From assembly GCF_012396315.1 (NCBI RefSeq), contig NZ_JAAXPF010000003.1, positions 124,001-188,000 of the forward strand: a stretch of 64,000 bases of DNA. Reading direction: 5' to 3'. The notes under the pieces are model-generated. The model was not told the DNA's origin. It ran no database searches and saw only the letters and a list, made by a program, of their open reading frames with translations. Position numbers and translations under genes: made by a program. Below are positions 55,163 through 63,542 of the stretch, piece by piece. The stretch comes from Corynebacterium mucifaciens. Lineage in GTDB: Bacteria > Actinomycetota > Actinomycetes > Mycobacteriales > Mycobacteriaceae. Positions within the stretch are counted from its first letter, which is position 1. Every line of letters starts with the position of its first letter.

Positions 55163-56899
55163 ATGGCTCTCACCCCATCCAACGTCAACGAAGAAAAGCC
55201 CTGGTTGCAGTACTACCCGGAGTGGACCACCCACTCACTGGAGTACGGGGATCACACCTTGCGCGATCTCTACCTGAACAACCTGTCCAAGAACATCTCA
55301 CGCATTGCCACCCGCTTTTTCGGGCGCACCCAGACGTTCGGTGAGCTCGACCGAGAGGTGCGCCGGGCCGCCGCCGGCCTGAAAGCCTTCGGCGTGCGCC
55401 CCGGAGACCGCGTGGCCATCATGCTGCCCAACTGCCCCCAGCACGTGGCGGCCTTCTTCGCCGTGCAGCTCATCGGCGGCGTGGTGGTGGAGCACAACCC
55501 GCTCTACACCGCGCACGAGCTGCGCCCCCAGTTCTTGGACCACGGCGCGCGCGTGGCCATCGCGTGGGACAAGGCCGCCGACACGCTGGAGCAGCTGCGC
55601 GCCGACACCGCGCTGGAGACGGTGGTGAGCGTGAACATGACCAAGGCCATGCCGCGCACGCAACAGGCGGCCCTGCGCATCCCGCTGCCGAAGATCATGG
55701 AAGCCCGCTCGGCGCTCACCGCCACCAGCAAGAACACCTCGCTGCACACCGTGCCGTGGGAATCGTTGATCAGCTCCGCCATCGGCGGGCTGGGCGCAGA
55801 CCTGCGCGCCCCGGAAGGCGTCACCACGGATTCCCCCGCCGTGATCCTCTACACCTCCGGCACCACCGGCACCCCCAAGGGCGCCGCCTTGTCCCACCGC
55901 AACCTCATTGCCAACACGCTGCAGGGCCGAGCATGGGTAAAGGAGCTGCAGGAGGGCAACCAGCGCATGCTGGCCACGCTGCCGTTTTTCCATGCCTACG
56001 GCCTGACCTTCTCCCTGACGCTGACCATGCTCATCGGTTCCGAGCTCGTGCTGCTGCCGGCCCCCAAGATGGACCTGATCATGAAAGCAATCCGCGTGAC
56101 CCCGCCGACCTTCGTGCCCGGCGTGCCAACCGTCTTCGAGCGCATCGTGCAAACAGCCGAGAAAAAGCGCGTGGACCTCTCCGACGTGAGGATCGGCTTC
56201 TCCGGCGCCTCCTCGCTGCCTGCCAGCGTGATCGAGGCCTGGGAGCGCGCCACCGGCGGACACCTCGTGGAAGGCTACGGTCTCACCGAGACCTCGCCCA
56301 TCATCGTGGGCAACCCCGAATCCGCCGACCGTCGCCCCGGCTACATCGGCATTCCGTTCCCGGACACTCAAATCCGCATCGTGAACCCCGACAACCCCGA
56401 CGAGGACATGCCGTTCGGCGAAGCGGGCGAGATCCTGGCCAAGGGCCCGCAGGTCTTCTCCGGCTACTTCAACAACCCCAAAGCCACCGAGAAAGTCTTC
56501 CACGACGGCTGGTTCCGCACCGGTGACATGGGCATCATGGAGGAAGACGGCTTTATTAAGCTCGTCTCGCGCATCAAGGAGCTCATCATCACCGGCGGCT
56601 TCAACGTGTACCCAGCCGAGGTGGAGGACGTCATTCGCACCCACCCGGACGTCGCCGACGTCGCCGTCGTGGGCCGCCCGCGCGAGGACGGCTCGGAGGA
56701 TGTCGTTGCGTGCATCGTGCTTAACGACGGCTCCGCCCTCGACCCCGACGGCCTGAAGGACTTCGCCCGCGAGCGGCTGACCCGCTACAAAGTGCCTCGC
56801 ACCTTCTACCACTTCGACGAGCTGGCGAAGGACCCGATGGGCAAGATCCGCCGCCGCGAGGTCCGCGACGACCTGCTGGCAAAGCTCGCCGAGCGCTAA
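55163..56899 (+). CDS. fadD: Long-chain fatty acid-CoA ligase (second of tandem pair)
   Basis: A 578-residue ANL enzyme with ILYTSGTTGTPKGAAL, EGYGLTETSPIIVGN, HDGWFRTGDMGIM, ELIITGGFNVYPAEVED and PMGKIRRREVRDDLL. ATG 55163 (MALTPSNVNEEKPW) is preferred; a TTG lies 6 bp upstream. Strongly related to the preceding gene, including the RERLTRYKVPR segment. Lipid-dependent corynebacteria often carry several fadD copies. Confidence 0.93.
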   Translation: MALTPSNVNEEKPWLQYYPEWTTHSLEYGDHTLRDLYLNNLSKNISRIATRFFGRTQTFGELDREVRRAAAGLKAFGVRPGDRVAIMLPNCPQHVAAFFAVQLIGGVVVEHNPLYTAHELRPQFLDHGARVAIAWDKAADTLEQLRADTALETVVSVNMTKAMPRTQQAALRIPLPKIMEARSALTATSKNTSLHTVPWESLISSAIGGLGADLRAPEGVTTDSPAVILYTSGTTGTPKGAALSHRNLIANTLQGRAWVKELQEGNQRMLATLPFFHAYGLTFSLTLTMLIGSELVLLPAPKMDLIMKAIRVTPPTFVPGVPTVFERIVQTAEKKRVDLSDVRIGFSGASSLPASVIEAWERATGGHLVEGYGLTETSPIIVGNPESADRRPGYIGIPFPDTQIRIVNPDNPDEDMPFGEAGEILAKGPQVFSGYFNNPKATEKVFHDGWFRTGDMGIMEEDGFIKLVSRIKELIITGGFNVYPAEVEDVIRTHPDVADVAVVGRPREDGSEDVVACIVLNDGSALDPDGLKDFARERLTRYKVPRTFYHFDELAKDPMGKIRRREVRDDLLAKLAER

Positions 56900-56924
56900 G
56901 GCCCCGCGGCGACCATCCGCCCCT

Positions 56925-56994
56925 CAAATGGTGAGAACGAAATGGTGAATCCGGCCAAATTTTCGCGTTCTCACCATGCGGTTTTCACCATTTG
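56925..56994. repeat. Interleaved double palindrome between convergent fadD and murB
   Basis: CAAATGGTGAGAACG (56925-56939) can pair with CGTTCTCACCAT (56966-56977), and AAATGGTGAA (56940-56949) with TTTTCACCATTTG (56982-56994). The two arms also resemble each other (ATGGTGA), so alternative pairings exist. Position between convergent stops suggests a bidirectional transcript end. Confidence 0.65.
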
Positions 56995-57018
56995 CGGGCC
57001 CGCCGCGGCCGCAGCGGG

Positions 57019-58020
57019 CTAGAACCCGACCCAGACCGGCTCGGGGCGCAGCTCCACCCCGAACGCCTCGCGCACCTGCGCCTGCACGCGGCGGGCAAGG
57101 TCGACGATGTCGGCGGCACGGGCCCCGCCGCGGTTCGTCAACGCGAGGGTGTGCTTGGTGGACAGGCGCGCCGGGGCGTCCTCACCGGGAAAGCCGCGGT
57201 GGCAACCCGCGCGCTCGATGAGCCACGCCGCTGAGAGTTTTTCCTTGCCGTCGCCGGCGGCAAAGCGCGGCATTGCTGCCTCCCCCACCTGCGACTCGAT
57301 GGCGTCGGCCACCGCGGACGGCACCACGGGGTTGGTGAAGAAGGAGCCGGCGGACCACGTGTCGTGGTCTGCGCCGTCCAAGACCATGCCCTTCGCCCGG
57401 CGGGTCTCCAACACGGATTCCCGCGCCTGGGCGAGCGGGACGCGCTGGCCGCCCAGGTGACGCAGCGGGATGGATACGTCGGTGTCGTGCAGCTGCAGCT
57501 CAATTTCCAGCACGACCGCGCGGGCAGTGAACTTCAGGTTGGAGTAGCGGTACGCCAGGTCCAAGGCCTCGGCGGGAACCCACTCGTCCACCCCGGTCTG
57601 CCGGTTCCACAACCGCACCCGCGTGAGCACGTCGGCGATCTCGGACCCGTACGCGCCCACGTTTTGCACCGGTGTCGCGCCCGCGGAGCCGGGGATGCCG
57701 GACAGCGCCTCGATGCCGCCCAGCCCGCGGTCGACGGCGTAGGACACCACCGCGTCCCATTCGGTGCCGGCTTGGACGCGGAGCCGGAGGTCGTCGTCAA
57801 GCGTCACGCCATCGTTGCGCACGAGCACCGCGGCGAGGTCGAGCTCGCCGTCCGCGACGACGAGGTTGGAGCCGCCACCGACAACCAGCAGGGGCGTGCC
57901 GCTGCGGTCTAGTTCGGCCACGGTCTCGACGAGCTGCTCTGCGGTCGTGCACTCGTAAACCGCGGCCGGGGTACCGCCGACGCGCAGCGTGGTCAGGGAG
58001 GCGAATGATGGGGCAATCAC
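57019..58020 (-). CDS. murB: UDP-N-acetylenolpyruvoylglucosamine reductase
   Basis: A 333-residue FAD enzyme that completes UDP-MurNAc for peptidoglycan. FAD site segments LTTLRVGGTPAAVYEC, VVGGGSNLVVAD and GIEALSGIPGSAGATPVQNVGAYG are present, with YRYSNLKF and the proton-donor Ser in AGSFFTNPVV. The frame is open beyond the start; GTG 58020 (VIAPSFASLTTL) gives the family N-terminus, 24 bp from the divergent DUF2505 start. Confidence 0.94.
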   Translation of the reverse strand: MIAPSFASLTTLRVGGTPAAVYECTTAEQLVETVAELDRSGTPLLVVGGGSNLVVADGELDLAAVLVRNDGVTLDDDLRLRVQAGTEWDAVVSYAVDRGLGGIEALSGIPGSAGATPVQNVGAYGSEIADVLTRVRLWNRQTGVDEWVPAEALDLAYRYSNLKFTARAVVLEIELQLHDTDVSIPLRHLGGQRVPLAQARESVLETRRAKGMVLDGADHDTWSAGSFFTNPVVPSAVADAIESQVGEAAMPRFAAGDGKEKLSAAWLIERAGCHRGFPGEDAPARLSTKHTLALTNRGGARAADIVDLARRVQAQVREAFGVELRPEPVWVGF

Positions 58021-58044
58021 CCCGTCAACGGTAGTCTGTGCCCC

Positions 58045-58536
58045 ATGACTGCACGTAGTGAGATCACTGTGACCATCAACCAGCCGATCGAGAAGGTCGC
58101 GCAGGCCTACGGTACCCGCGAGTACTGGGAGTTTATCGCGGAAAAGCTCTCTCCGGAGCCCGGTGAGCTCCACGAGTTCGCGGACAGCACCGCGACCCTG
58201 TTTGAGATCCTGCCCAAGTCCATCCTCCCCGAGGCCGCCCAGGCGATGGTGTCCCAGGACCTCAAGCTCAAGCGCGTGGTGAACGTCGGCGCACTTCAGG
58301 GCGACACCGCCGAGCACACCATGACCGGCGACGTGAAGGGCACCCCCGTGGACCTGGGCGCGGAGTACACCGCCACCCGCGACGGCGACAACACCACGCT
58401 GAACTACGAGCTCGAGGCCAAGGTGAACATCCCGTTCATGGGCGCCGCGCTCGAGCCGAAGGTAGCTGACGCGCTCGAAGAGATCGTGGAAAACGAGGCG
58501 AAGCTCACCGATCAGTGGATTAGCGAGAACCTCTAA
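58045..58536 (+). CDS. DUF2505 (SRPBCC-like) protein
   Basis: A 163-residue protein matching the actinobacterial DUF2505 family. It begins with a beta strand (SEITVTINQPIEKVAQAYG), continues with alternating strands and ends with a long helix (EPKVADALEEIVENEAKL), as in the START/SRPBCC lipid-binding fold. No ligand is known. It is conserved next to murB in corynebacteria. Confidence 0.82.
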   Translation: MTARSEITVTINQPIEKVAQAYGTREYWEFIAEKLSPEPGELHEFADSTATLFEILPKSILPEAAQAMVSQDLKLKRVVNVGALQGDTAEHTMTGDVKGTPVDLGAEYTATRDGDNTTLNYELEAKVNIPFMGAALEPKVADALEEIVENEAKLTDQWISENL

Positions 58537-58589
58537 TTCCCCACTACCACAACCTGCGCGCCTCGGCCTCCGCCGGCAAGCCGTACGGG

Positions 58590-59342
58590 GTGATCACCCG
58601 CGGCACCACCGGCGTGAACCGACTCCGCAGGTCAGACCGCTGGACCCGCTATCACCCGCGGGTCCAGTCCTTGTTGCGCGCCGCCGACTCGCCGCTGGCG
58701 GTCGACGTGGGCTACGGCGCGTCACACACCACCACCGTCGAGTGGGCCGGGTGGTTGCGCCAGATCCGCCCCGGCGTCGAGGTCGTGGGCCTAGAAATTG
58801 ACCCAGCGCGCGTGCTCCCGCCCCGCGACGGCGTGCGCTTCGAGCTCGGTGGTTTCGAGCTCGCCGGTTACCGCCCGCACCTCGTGCGCGCGTTCAATGT
58901 GCTGCGCCAGTACGACGTCGACCAGGTCCCCGATGTCTGGGACACCGTCCGCTCGCGCCTAGCCAGCGGCGGCCTCTTCATCGAGGGCACCTGTGACGAG
59001 CTGGGCAGACGCTGCGCTTGGCTGCTTATCGACGCCTCCGGCCCCCAAACCCTCACCCTGAGCTGGGACCCGCACCACACGGCCAAACCCTCCGATGTGG
59101 CGGAACGCCTGCCCAAGGTCCTGATCCACCGCAACGTGCCCGGCGAGTCCATCCACCAGTTCCTCACCGATGCCGACGCCGCCTGGGACCGTGCAAGCGG
59201 CTGGGCCCCGCACGGGCCCCGCGTGCGGTGGCGCCACGCCTTGGAGGACCTCGCCGCTCACTGGCCAATCGCACCCCAGCGCCGCCGGCTGCAGGACAAC
59301 ACCGTCACTGTGGACTGGCGGGCAATCGCCCCCGCTTCGTAA
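58590..59342 (+). CDS. Class I SAM-dependent methyltransferase
   Basis: A 250-residue protein from GTG 58590 with the SAM-binding motif LAVDVGYGASHTTTVEW near residue 37, acidic loop VVGLEIDP, and the ITRGTTGVNRLRRSDRW N-terminal signature of an actinobacterial methyltransferase group. The substrate is unknown. Codons upstream of the GTG (YHNLRASASAGKPYG) read like homologue sequence in frame back to an ATT that overlaps the DUF2505 stop, so the true start may be farther upstream with a rare codon. Confidence 0.82.
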   Translation: MITRGTTGVNRLRRSDRWTRYHPRVQSLLRAADSPLAVDVGYGASHTTTVEWAGWLRQIRPGVEVVGLEIDPARVLPPRDGVRFELGGFELAGYRPHLVRAFNVLRQYDVDQVPDVWDTVRSRLASGGLFIEGTCDELGRRCAWLLIDASGPQTLTLSWDPHHTAKPSDVAERLPKVLIHRNVPGESIHQFLTDADAAWDRASGWAPHGPRVRWRHALEDLAAHWPIAPQRRRLQDNTVTVDWRAIAPAS

Positions 59343-59352
59343 ACTGGCCTGC

Positions 59353-60117
59353 ATGAAAACCGCGTGGAAAGTAACCCTCTCAATCGTTGCGGCGGTCCTG
59401 CTGCTGTTCGCCGTAGCGGAAGTGGGCATCCGCACCTTTGTGGCGAAGCAAGTCACCTCCGAGGCGCCGGAGGGCACTTCGGTCTCCTTCGGCGCGAGTC
59501 CGGTGACCCTTGGCCTCTTGGGCGGAAAATTTCCCCACATGACGGTGGACCAGCAATCCGACCTGGTAATCGACGGCGATCACTTTTCCGGCACCCCGGC
59601 CGCCGTGGTGGATATGGACAACGTCCAGCTCAACGACGGCGACCCGGTGGCGGAATCCCTGCACCTGACCACCGAGCTGCCCAACGATTTTGTCCGCGCC
59701 ATGCTGAACCAGCAGCTCAAGGAGCAAATGGGAGACAGCTTCCTGGCCGACGTGATCACCGTCTCCGACGTGGTGTCGAACGCCGATGCCGGCACATTCA
59801 CCATCGTGTTCACCTCCGGTGCGGCCGGTATCGAGCTGCAGCCGGTGATGCAGGACGGCCAGCTGACGTTCCAGGCGCGCAGCACCGAACTGTTCGGCTT
59901 CGCGCTTCCCGACGACGTCGCCCAGGCCATTAGCTCCGCCATGTCCGAGGGCGTCGCGCAAGAGGCCACCGGCGGGATGAACGTGGAGGACTTCACGGTC
60001 ATCCCCGGTGGCCTCCGGGTCAGCGTCGCCGGCAGCGACATCAAGTTCTCGGAGCTGGAGCAACTGCAGCAAACCGAGCAGCTCCAGCAGGACGGGCAGC
60101 CGAGCTACCAGTCGTAG
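59353..60117 (+). CDS. DUF2993 (LmeA-like) envelope protein
   Basis: A 254-residue protein with a signal anchor (VTLSIVAAVLLLFAVAEVGI), then the LmeA/DUF2993 lipid-binding fold (GLLGGKFPHMTVDQQS, GDPVAESLHLTTELP, GGLRVSVAGSDI) and a Gln-rich tail. Mycobacterial LmeA supports mannan elongation in lipoglycans. Function here is inferred. Its 3' end overlaps the convergent DUF2516 gene by 13 bp. Confidence 0.8.
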   Translation: MKTAWKVTLSIVAAVLLLFAVAEVGIRTFVAKQVTSEAPEGTSVSFGASPVTLGLLGGKFPHMTVDQQSDLVIDGDHFSGTPAAVVDMDNVQLNDGDPVAESLHLTTELPNDFVRAMLNQQLKEQMGDSFLADVITVSDVVSNADAGTFTIVFTSGAAGIELQPVMQDGQLTFQARSTELFGFALPDDVAQAISSAMSEGVAQEATGGMNVEDFTVIPGGLRVSVAGSDIKFSELEQLQQTEQLQQDGQPSYQS

Positions 60118-60419
60118 CTGCCGCCCACAATGCGCTTAATCTGCGGGCGCACGTCGAAGAAGTAAATACCAATCGCCACCGCACCGAACCAGGCGATGAA
60201 CGGGAAGCGCAGCAGGCACGCGAGGGCCGCCAGAACGAGGATGCCCACCCAGGCACCCTTGGACTGGCGGTTCGCCGCGTCAAACGCGTCGGCGCGGGTG
60301 GCGCCTGCCATCACAGCCCCAACGATGCCCGCAATGCCCACCGCCAGCATGAGCACTATGCCCACGCGCGAGGGAATCGACATGATCTGGTGAATTTGGC
60401 TGACGGTGGCGGTATCCAT
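60105..60419 (-). CDS. DUF2516 membrane protein
   Basis: A 104-residue protein with three hydrophobic segments (VGIVLMLAVGIAGIVGAVMAG, GILVLAALACLLR, AWFGAVAIGIYFFDV) and the C-terminal RPQIKRIVGG typical of DUF2516. Its role is unknown. It lies 5 bp after the CGLAU_01105-like gene. Confidence 0.8.
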   Translation of the reverse strand: MDTATVSQIHQIMSIPSRVGIVLMLAVGIAGIVGAVMAGATRADAFDAANRQSKGAWVGILVLAALACLLRFPFIAWFGAVAIGIYFFDVRPQIKRIVGGSYDW

Positions 60420-60424
60420 AACTC

Positions 60425-60970
60425 CTACTTCAGGTCCTCGACATTCACGGTCTCACCGTTGTCTTTGCCGGCATCGGCGTCGTCGATGATCTCGCCGTCG
60501 ATGATATCGTCGTCCGATTTCCCACCCGTAAACTGGTCCTGGATCCGCCCGACCAGGCCGTCGAAGCGAGAACGCAGGTCTTCGACCGTGCCCTCGATGC
60601 CGTCGGTCTGCGTGTTTTCCAGACGCTCGTTGAACGTCGCTCGTGCGTCGTTGATGGTGCCGCGCAGCTTCGCTTTCACGTCGTCGGTGAACTGGACGTC
60701 GCGCTCGCGGAAGCTGTTGAACAGCTTCTCCGCCTCGTCCGCGAAGTTCGTGGCCGCGCCGCGGACTTCACCCTCGGTCGAGGCGGAGCTGAGGTTCTGT
60801 CGCGCTTCCTCGGTGGCCATCTTGAACTTGTCCGACAGCTCGCCGGTGGCCTTGCTGAACGCGGCGCCGATGGAGGAACCCGCCGCGAGCAGCGCGTCCC
60901 CGGCCTCGCGGAGGCTGGAACGAATCTCGTTGTCCTTGCCGTTCGTGTTGTCAGAGGTCTGGTCAGTCAT
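60425..60970 (-). CDS. Helical acidic protein, CGLAU_01105-like family
   Basis: A 181-residue soluble protein, mostly amphipathic helix with many charged residues (SIGAAFSKATGELSDKFKMA, AATNFADEAEKLFNSFRER, GTVEDLRSRFDGLVGRIQDQF) and a strongly acidic tail (DDDIIDGEIIDDADAG). It matches a corynebacterial family known only by its locus name. No signal peptide and no enzyme motif. It lies 15 bp after the DUF445 gene. Confidence 0.72.
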   Translation of the reverse strand: MTDQTSDNTNGKDNEIRSSLREAGDALLAAGSSIGAAFSKATGELSDKFKMATEEARQNLSSASTEGEVRGAATNFADEAEKLFNSFRERDVQFTDDVKAKLRGTINDARATFNERLENTQTDGIEGTVEDLRSRFDGLVGRIQDQFTGGKSDDDIIDGEIIDDADAGKDNGETVNVEDLK

Positions 60971-60985
60971 GGTGCACTCCTTGCG

Positions 60986-62275
60986 TTAGTAAAAAAGCAG
61001 TTGCGACACAGTGTAAATAGCTAACCCGGCGAGCGCACCGACGATCGTGCCGTTCAGTCGGATGAACTGCAGGTCCTTGCCCACCATGAGCTCGATCTTG
61101 TCTGCCGCCTCCTCCCCGTCCCAGCGCTCGATGGTCTCCGCGATGATGCCCACAATCTGGTCCGCGCCGTTCTCCGCAGCGAAGTGCGTGACCTTTTCCA
61201 GGGCACGCTCGGCGTCGGCGCGCACCGAAGGGTCGTCCACAAGCTTCTGGCCCCACTCGCGCGCAGACGCGGCCGTCTTCCGGCGCAGCGCGCTTTCCGC
61301 ATCGGACGCCTGGGACACGATTGACTCAGAGAGCTGCTCCCAAATCCCGCCCGCGGCCGAGCTGACAGCGGCGGAACCCATAACGTCCGCTTTGAGCGCC
61401 TCCACACGCGAGATCATGTCACCGTCGAATTGGAGGTCGTGGGCGAACTGGTGCATTTGGCGGCGGATGGCGCGGCGGGCCTCGTGGTTCTTGTCCGTGT
61501 CCACGTCCTCCATGAACGCGACCATCTCGTCGTAAACGCGCTGGCCCACCAGCTCCTTCGCAAACCGGGGCGCCCACCGCGGCATCCGCTCATCGATCAT
61601 GGTGACAACGGTTGCCTCCATGCCATCGACCTTCCGGCGGCCCCAGGCCACAATATCGTCCACCACCGGGTCCACCTTGCCGTCGGCGATGAGACCCTCC
61701 AGCACCCTGCCCAGCGGCGGCGCCCAGATCGGCTCCGCCAGCCTGTCCACAAGCTGGGTGCGAATGAACGCCTCCGCCCCGGCCGGGTCGATCCCCTGCA
61801 CCATCCGGACCGTGAATGTGCCAGCTTCCTCGCTCACGCGCGCCGCGTTCTCCGGCTGCGCCAACCACCTGCCCACCCGCTCCGGGATGCCCGCGCCCAT
61901 CACCTTGTCGGTGATGGTGCGCGCGTTGAGAAAGTTCTCGCTCACGAATTCGCTGAGCACCCCGGCGACCTGGTCCTTCTTGTTCGGAATGATGGCGGTG
62001 TGCGGGATGGGGATGCCCATGGGATACCGGAAGAGCGCGGTGACCGCGAACCAGTCCGCCAGCCCGCCCACCATGCCAGCCTCCGCGGCGGCGCGAACGT
62101 AGCCGATCCACGCTGCGTCATTGCCCCGGGACTGGGCCCAGGAGCACGCGATAAAAATCACCGCCATCAAGGCCAGCAGGCTCGTCACGGCGATCTTGTG
62201 GTTCCGCAAAACGCGGCGCCGCTCCGCCTCGTTGGTCGGAGTGGGCATCATCGCATGCTGCTGGCTCATGCCCAT
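60986..62275 (-). CDS. DUF445 membrane protein
   Basis: A 429-residue protein with an N-terminal helix (IAVTSLLALMAVIFIACSW) and the DUF445 segments GLADWFAVTALFRYPMGIPIPHTAIIPNKK, which identify the family, followed by a long helical domain and a C-terminal helix (IVGALAGLAIYTVSQLLFY). Its function is unknown. The start is ATG 62275 or 62269. Confidence 0.85.
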   Translation of the reverse strand: MGMSQQHAMMPTPTNEAERRRVLRNHKIAVTSLLALMAVIFIACSWAQSRGNDAAWIGYVRAAAEAGMVGGLADWFAVTALFRYPMGIPIPHTAIIPNKKDQVAGVLSEFVSENFLNARTITDKVMGAGIPERVGRWLAQPENAARVSEEAGTFTVRMVQGIDPAGAEAFIRTQLVDRLAEPIWAPPLGRVLEGLIADGKVDPVVDDIVAWGRRKVDGMEATVVTMIDERMPRWAPRFAKELVGQRVYDEMVAFMEDVDTDKNHEARRAIRRQMHQFAHDLQFDGDMISRVEALKADVMGSAAVSSAAGGIWEQLSESIVSQASDAESALRRKTAASAREWGQKLVDDPSVRADAERALEKVTHFAAENGADQIVGIIAETIERWDGEEAADKIELMVGKDLQFIRLNGTIVGALAGLAIYTVSQLLFY

Positions 62276-62305
62276 GATTAAAGCAGGCGCTCCGACACGG
62301 GCACG

Positions 62306-62341
62306 AAAAATGCCCCCTCCGCAGATGGAGGGGGCATGTTG
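62306..62341 (-). terminator. Intrinsic terminator of the sdh operon tail
   Basis: On the minus strand GCCCCCTCC, loop ATCTGC, GGAGGGGGC forms a perfect 9-bp stem followed by ATTTTTCG, 33 bp after the stop of the 122-residue membrane protein. It separates the sdh operon from the DUF445 gene. Confidence 0.85.
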
Positions 62342-62368
62342 CACGGGCGCGGTGCGCCAGCTGCCGGT

Positions 62369-62737
62369 CTAGTTTCGACGTCCGGTGCGCTTACGGTACT
62401 CCTTGTAGTCCTTGCGGCCCATTGCGATCAGGACGCCGCCGGCCACGCCGGTGATGACGGCTTCAGCGACACCCAAGATGAGCAGGCGCTGAGCCAAGTC
62501 GTGGGTCTGGGAGCCGAAACCGAAGGCCATTGCGCCTGCGCCCCACACGGCCAAACCAACGCCGAAGAGGGAGGACAGAAGCAGGCCCATGGCCACCCAC
62601 GTCTTGGTGTGAGACAGCGAGGCGTGTGGCGCACCGAGGGAGACTGGGTCATAGCCCTCGATGTAGGTATCTTCAATGCGGCCGGTGTACTCCCGGTAGG
62701 ACTCGTTGCGGATATCTGCAACTGCGGTGGAACCCAT
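62369..62737 (-). CDS. Small membrane protein at the end of the sdh operon
   Basis: A 122-residue protein. A polar N-terminal part of about 45 residues (including YREYTGRIEDTYIEGYD) precedes two hydrophobic helices (VAMGLLLSSLFGVGLAVWGAG and AEAVITGVAGGVLIAMGR) and a basic tail. The same arrangement, a membrane protein after sdhCAB, is known in C. glutamicum. No function is assigned. Confidence 0.75.
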   Translation of the reverse strand: MGSTAVADIRNESYREYTGRIEDTYIEGYDPVSLGAPHASLSHTKTWVAMGLLLSSLFGVGLAVWGAGAMAFGFGSQTHDLAQRLLILGVAEAVITGVAGGVLIAMGRKDYKEYRKRTGRRN

Positions 62738-62792
62738 TGTTTCTGTTTCCTTCTTCAGCGTCTGGAGCTACTGCTACGAGTATACGGCAGCC

Positions 62793-63542
62793 CTAGTCGT
62801 CGCCGCCCTTGAAGGCAGCACGGGCGCGCTCGGCGTTGATGGCGCCGACGGCATCGAGCGGGATGCCAGCCGGGCACACGTCGGCGCACTCGCCGTAGAG
62901 CGAGCAGTGGCCGAAGTTGGTCTCCAGCTCGTCGACCATCTTGCGCGCGCGGCGGGAGCGCTCCTGCTTGCCCAGCGGAAGCAGCTTGAGGTGCTTCAGC
63001 TTCGCGCCGGTGAACAGGTGCGCGGCACCGTTCGGGCACGCCGCCACGCAGGCGCCGCAGCCGATGCAGGCGGCGTAGTCCAGCGCCGTCTCAGCGTCGT
63101 GGTGGTTCACGGCCAGCGTGTCCGCGTCAGGGGCGGTGCCAGCGTTGATGGAGACGTAGCCGCCCTGCTGCATCACGCGGTCCAACGCGGAACGGTCCAC
63201 GGCCAGGTCCTTGATCACCGGGAACGCGCCGGAGCGGAACGGCTCGATCTTCAAGGTGTCGCCGTCGTTGTAGTTGTGCAGACGCTGCAGGCAGGCCGTG
63301 GTGTTCTGGCCTGCACCGTGCGGGCGGCCGTTCACGGTCAGGCCGCAGGTGCCGCAGATGCCTTCGCGGCAGTCGGAGGCGAAGACGAACGGCTCCTTGC
63401 CCTGCTCGACGTAGGTCTCGTTCACGTGGTCGAGCAGCTCCAGAATGGACATCTGCTCCACAGCGTCATCGACCTGGACGGTCTCGAAGCTGCCCTCGGT
63501 GTCAGGACCAGCCTGGCGCCAGATTTCAAGTGTCAGTTTCAT
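62793..63542 (-). CDS. sdhB: Succinate dehydrogenase iron-sulfur subunit
   Basis: A 249-residue protein. The plant-type 2Fe-2S site is CREGICGTCG, with a further Cys in TTACLQR. The ferredoxin-like ligands are CIGCGACVAACPNG, followed by HCSLYGECADVCPAG. It carries electrons from SdhA to menaquinone in the membrane. Actinobacterial SDH of this type has a three-gene sdhCAB operon. The start overlaps the sdhA stop by one base. Confidence 0.95.
   Translation of the reverse strand: MKLTLEIWRQAGPDTEGSFETVQVDDAVEQMSILELLDHVNETYVEQGKEPFVFASDCREGICGTCGLTVNGRPHGAGQNTTACLQRLHNYNDGDTLKIEPFRSGAFPVIKDLAVDRSALDRVMQQGGYVSINAGTAPDADTLAVNHHDAETALDYAACIGCGACVAACPNGAAHLFTGAKLKHLKLLPLGKQERSRRARKMVDELETNFGHCSLYGECADVCPAGIPLDAVGAINAERARAAFKGGDD

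Noticed and set aside
55298-56812. A 504-codon minus-strand open frame opposite the second fadD
   Set aside because: Antisense to a complete acyl-CoA ligase. Composition is typical of a shadow frame.
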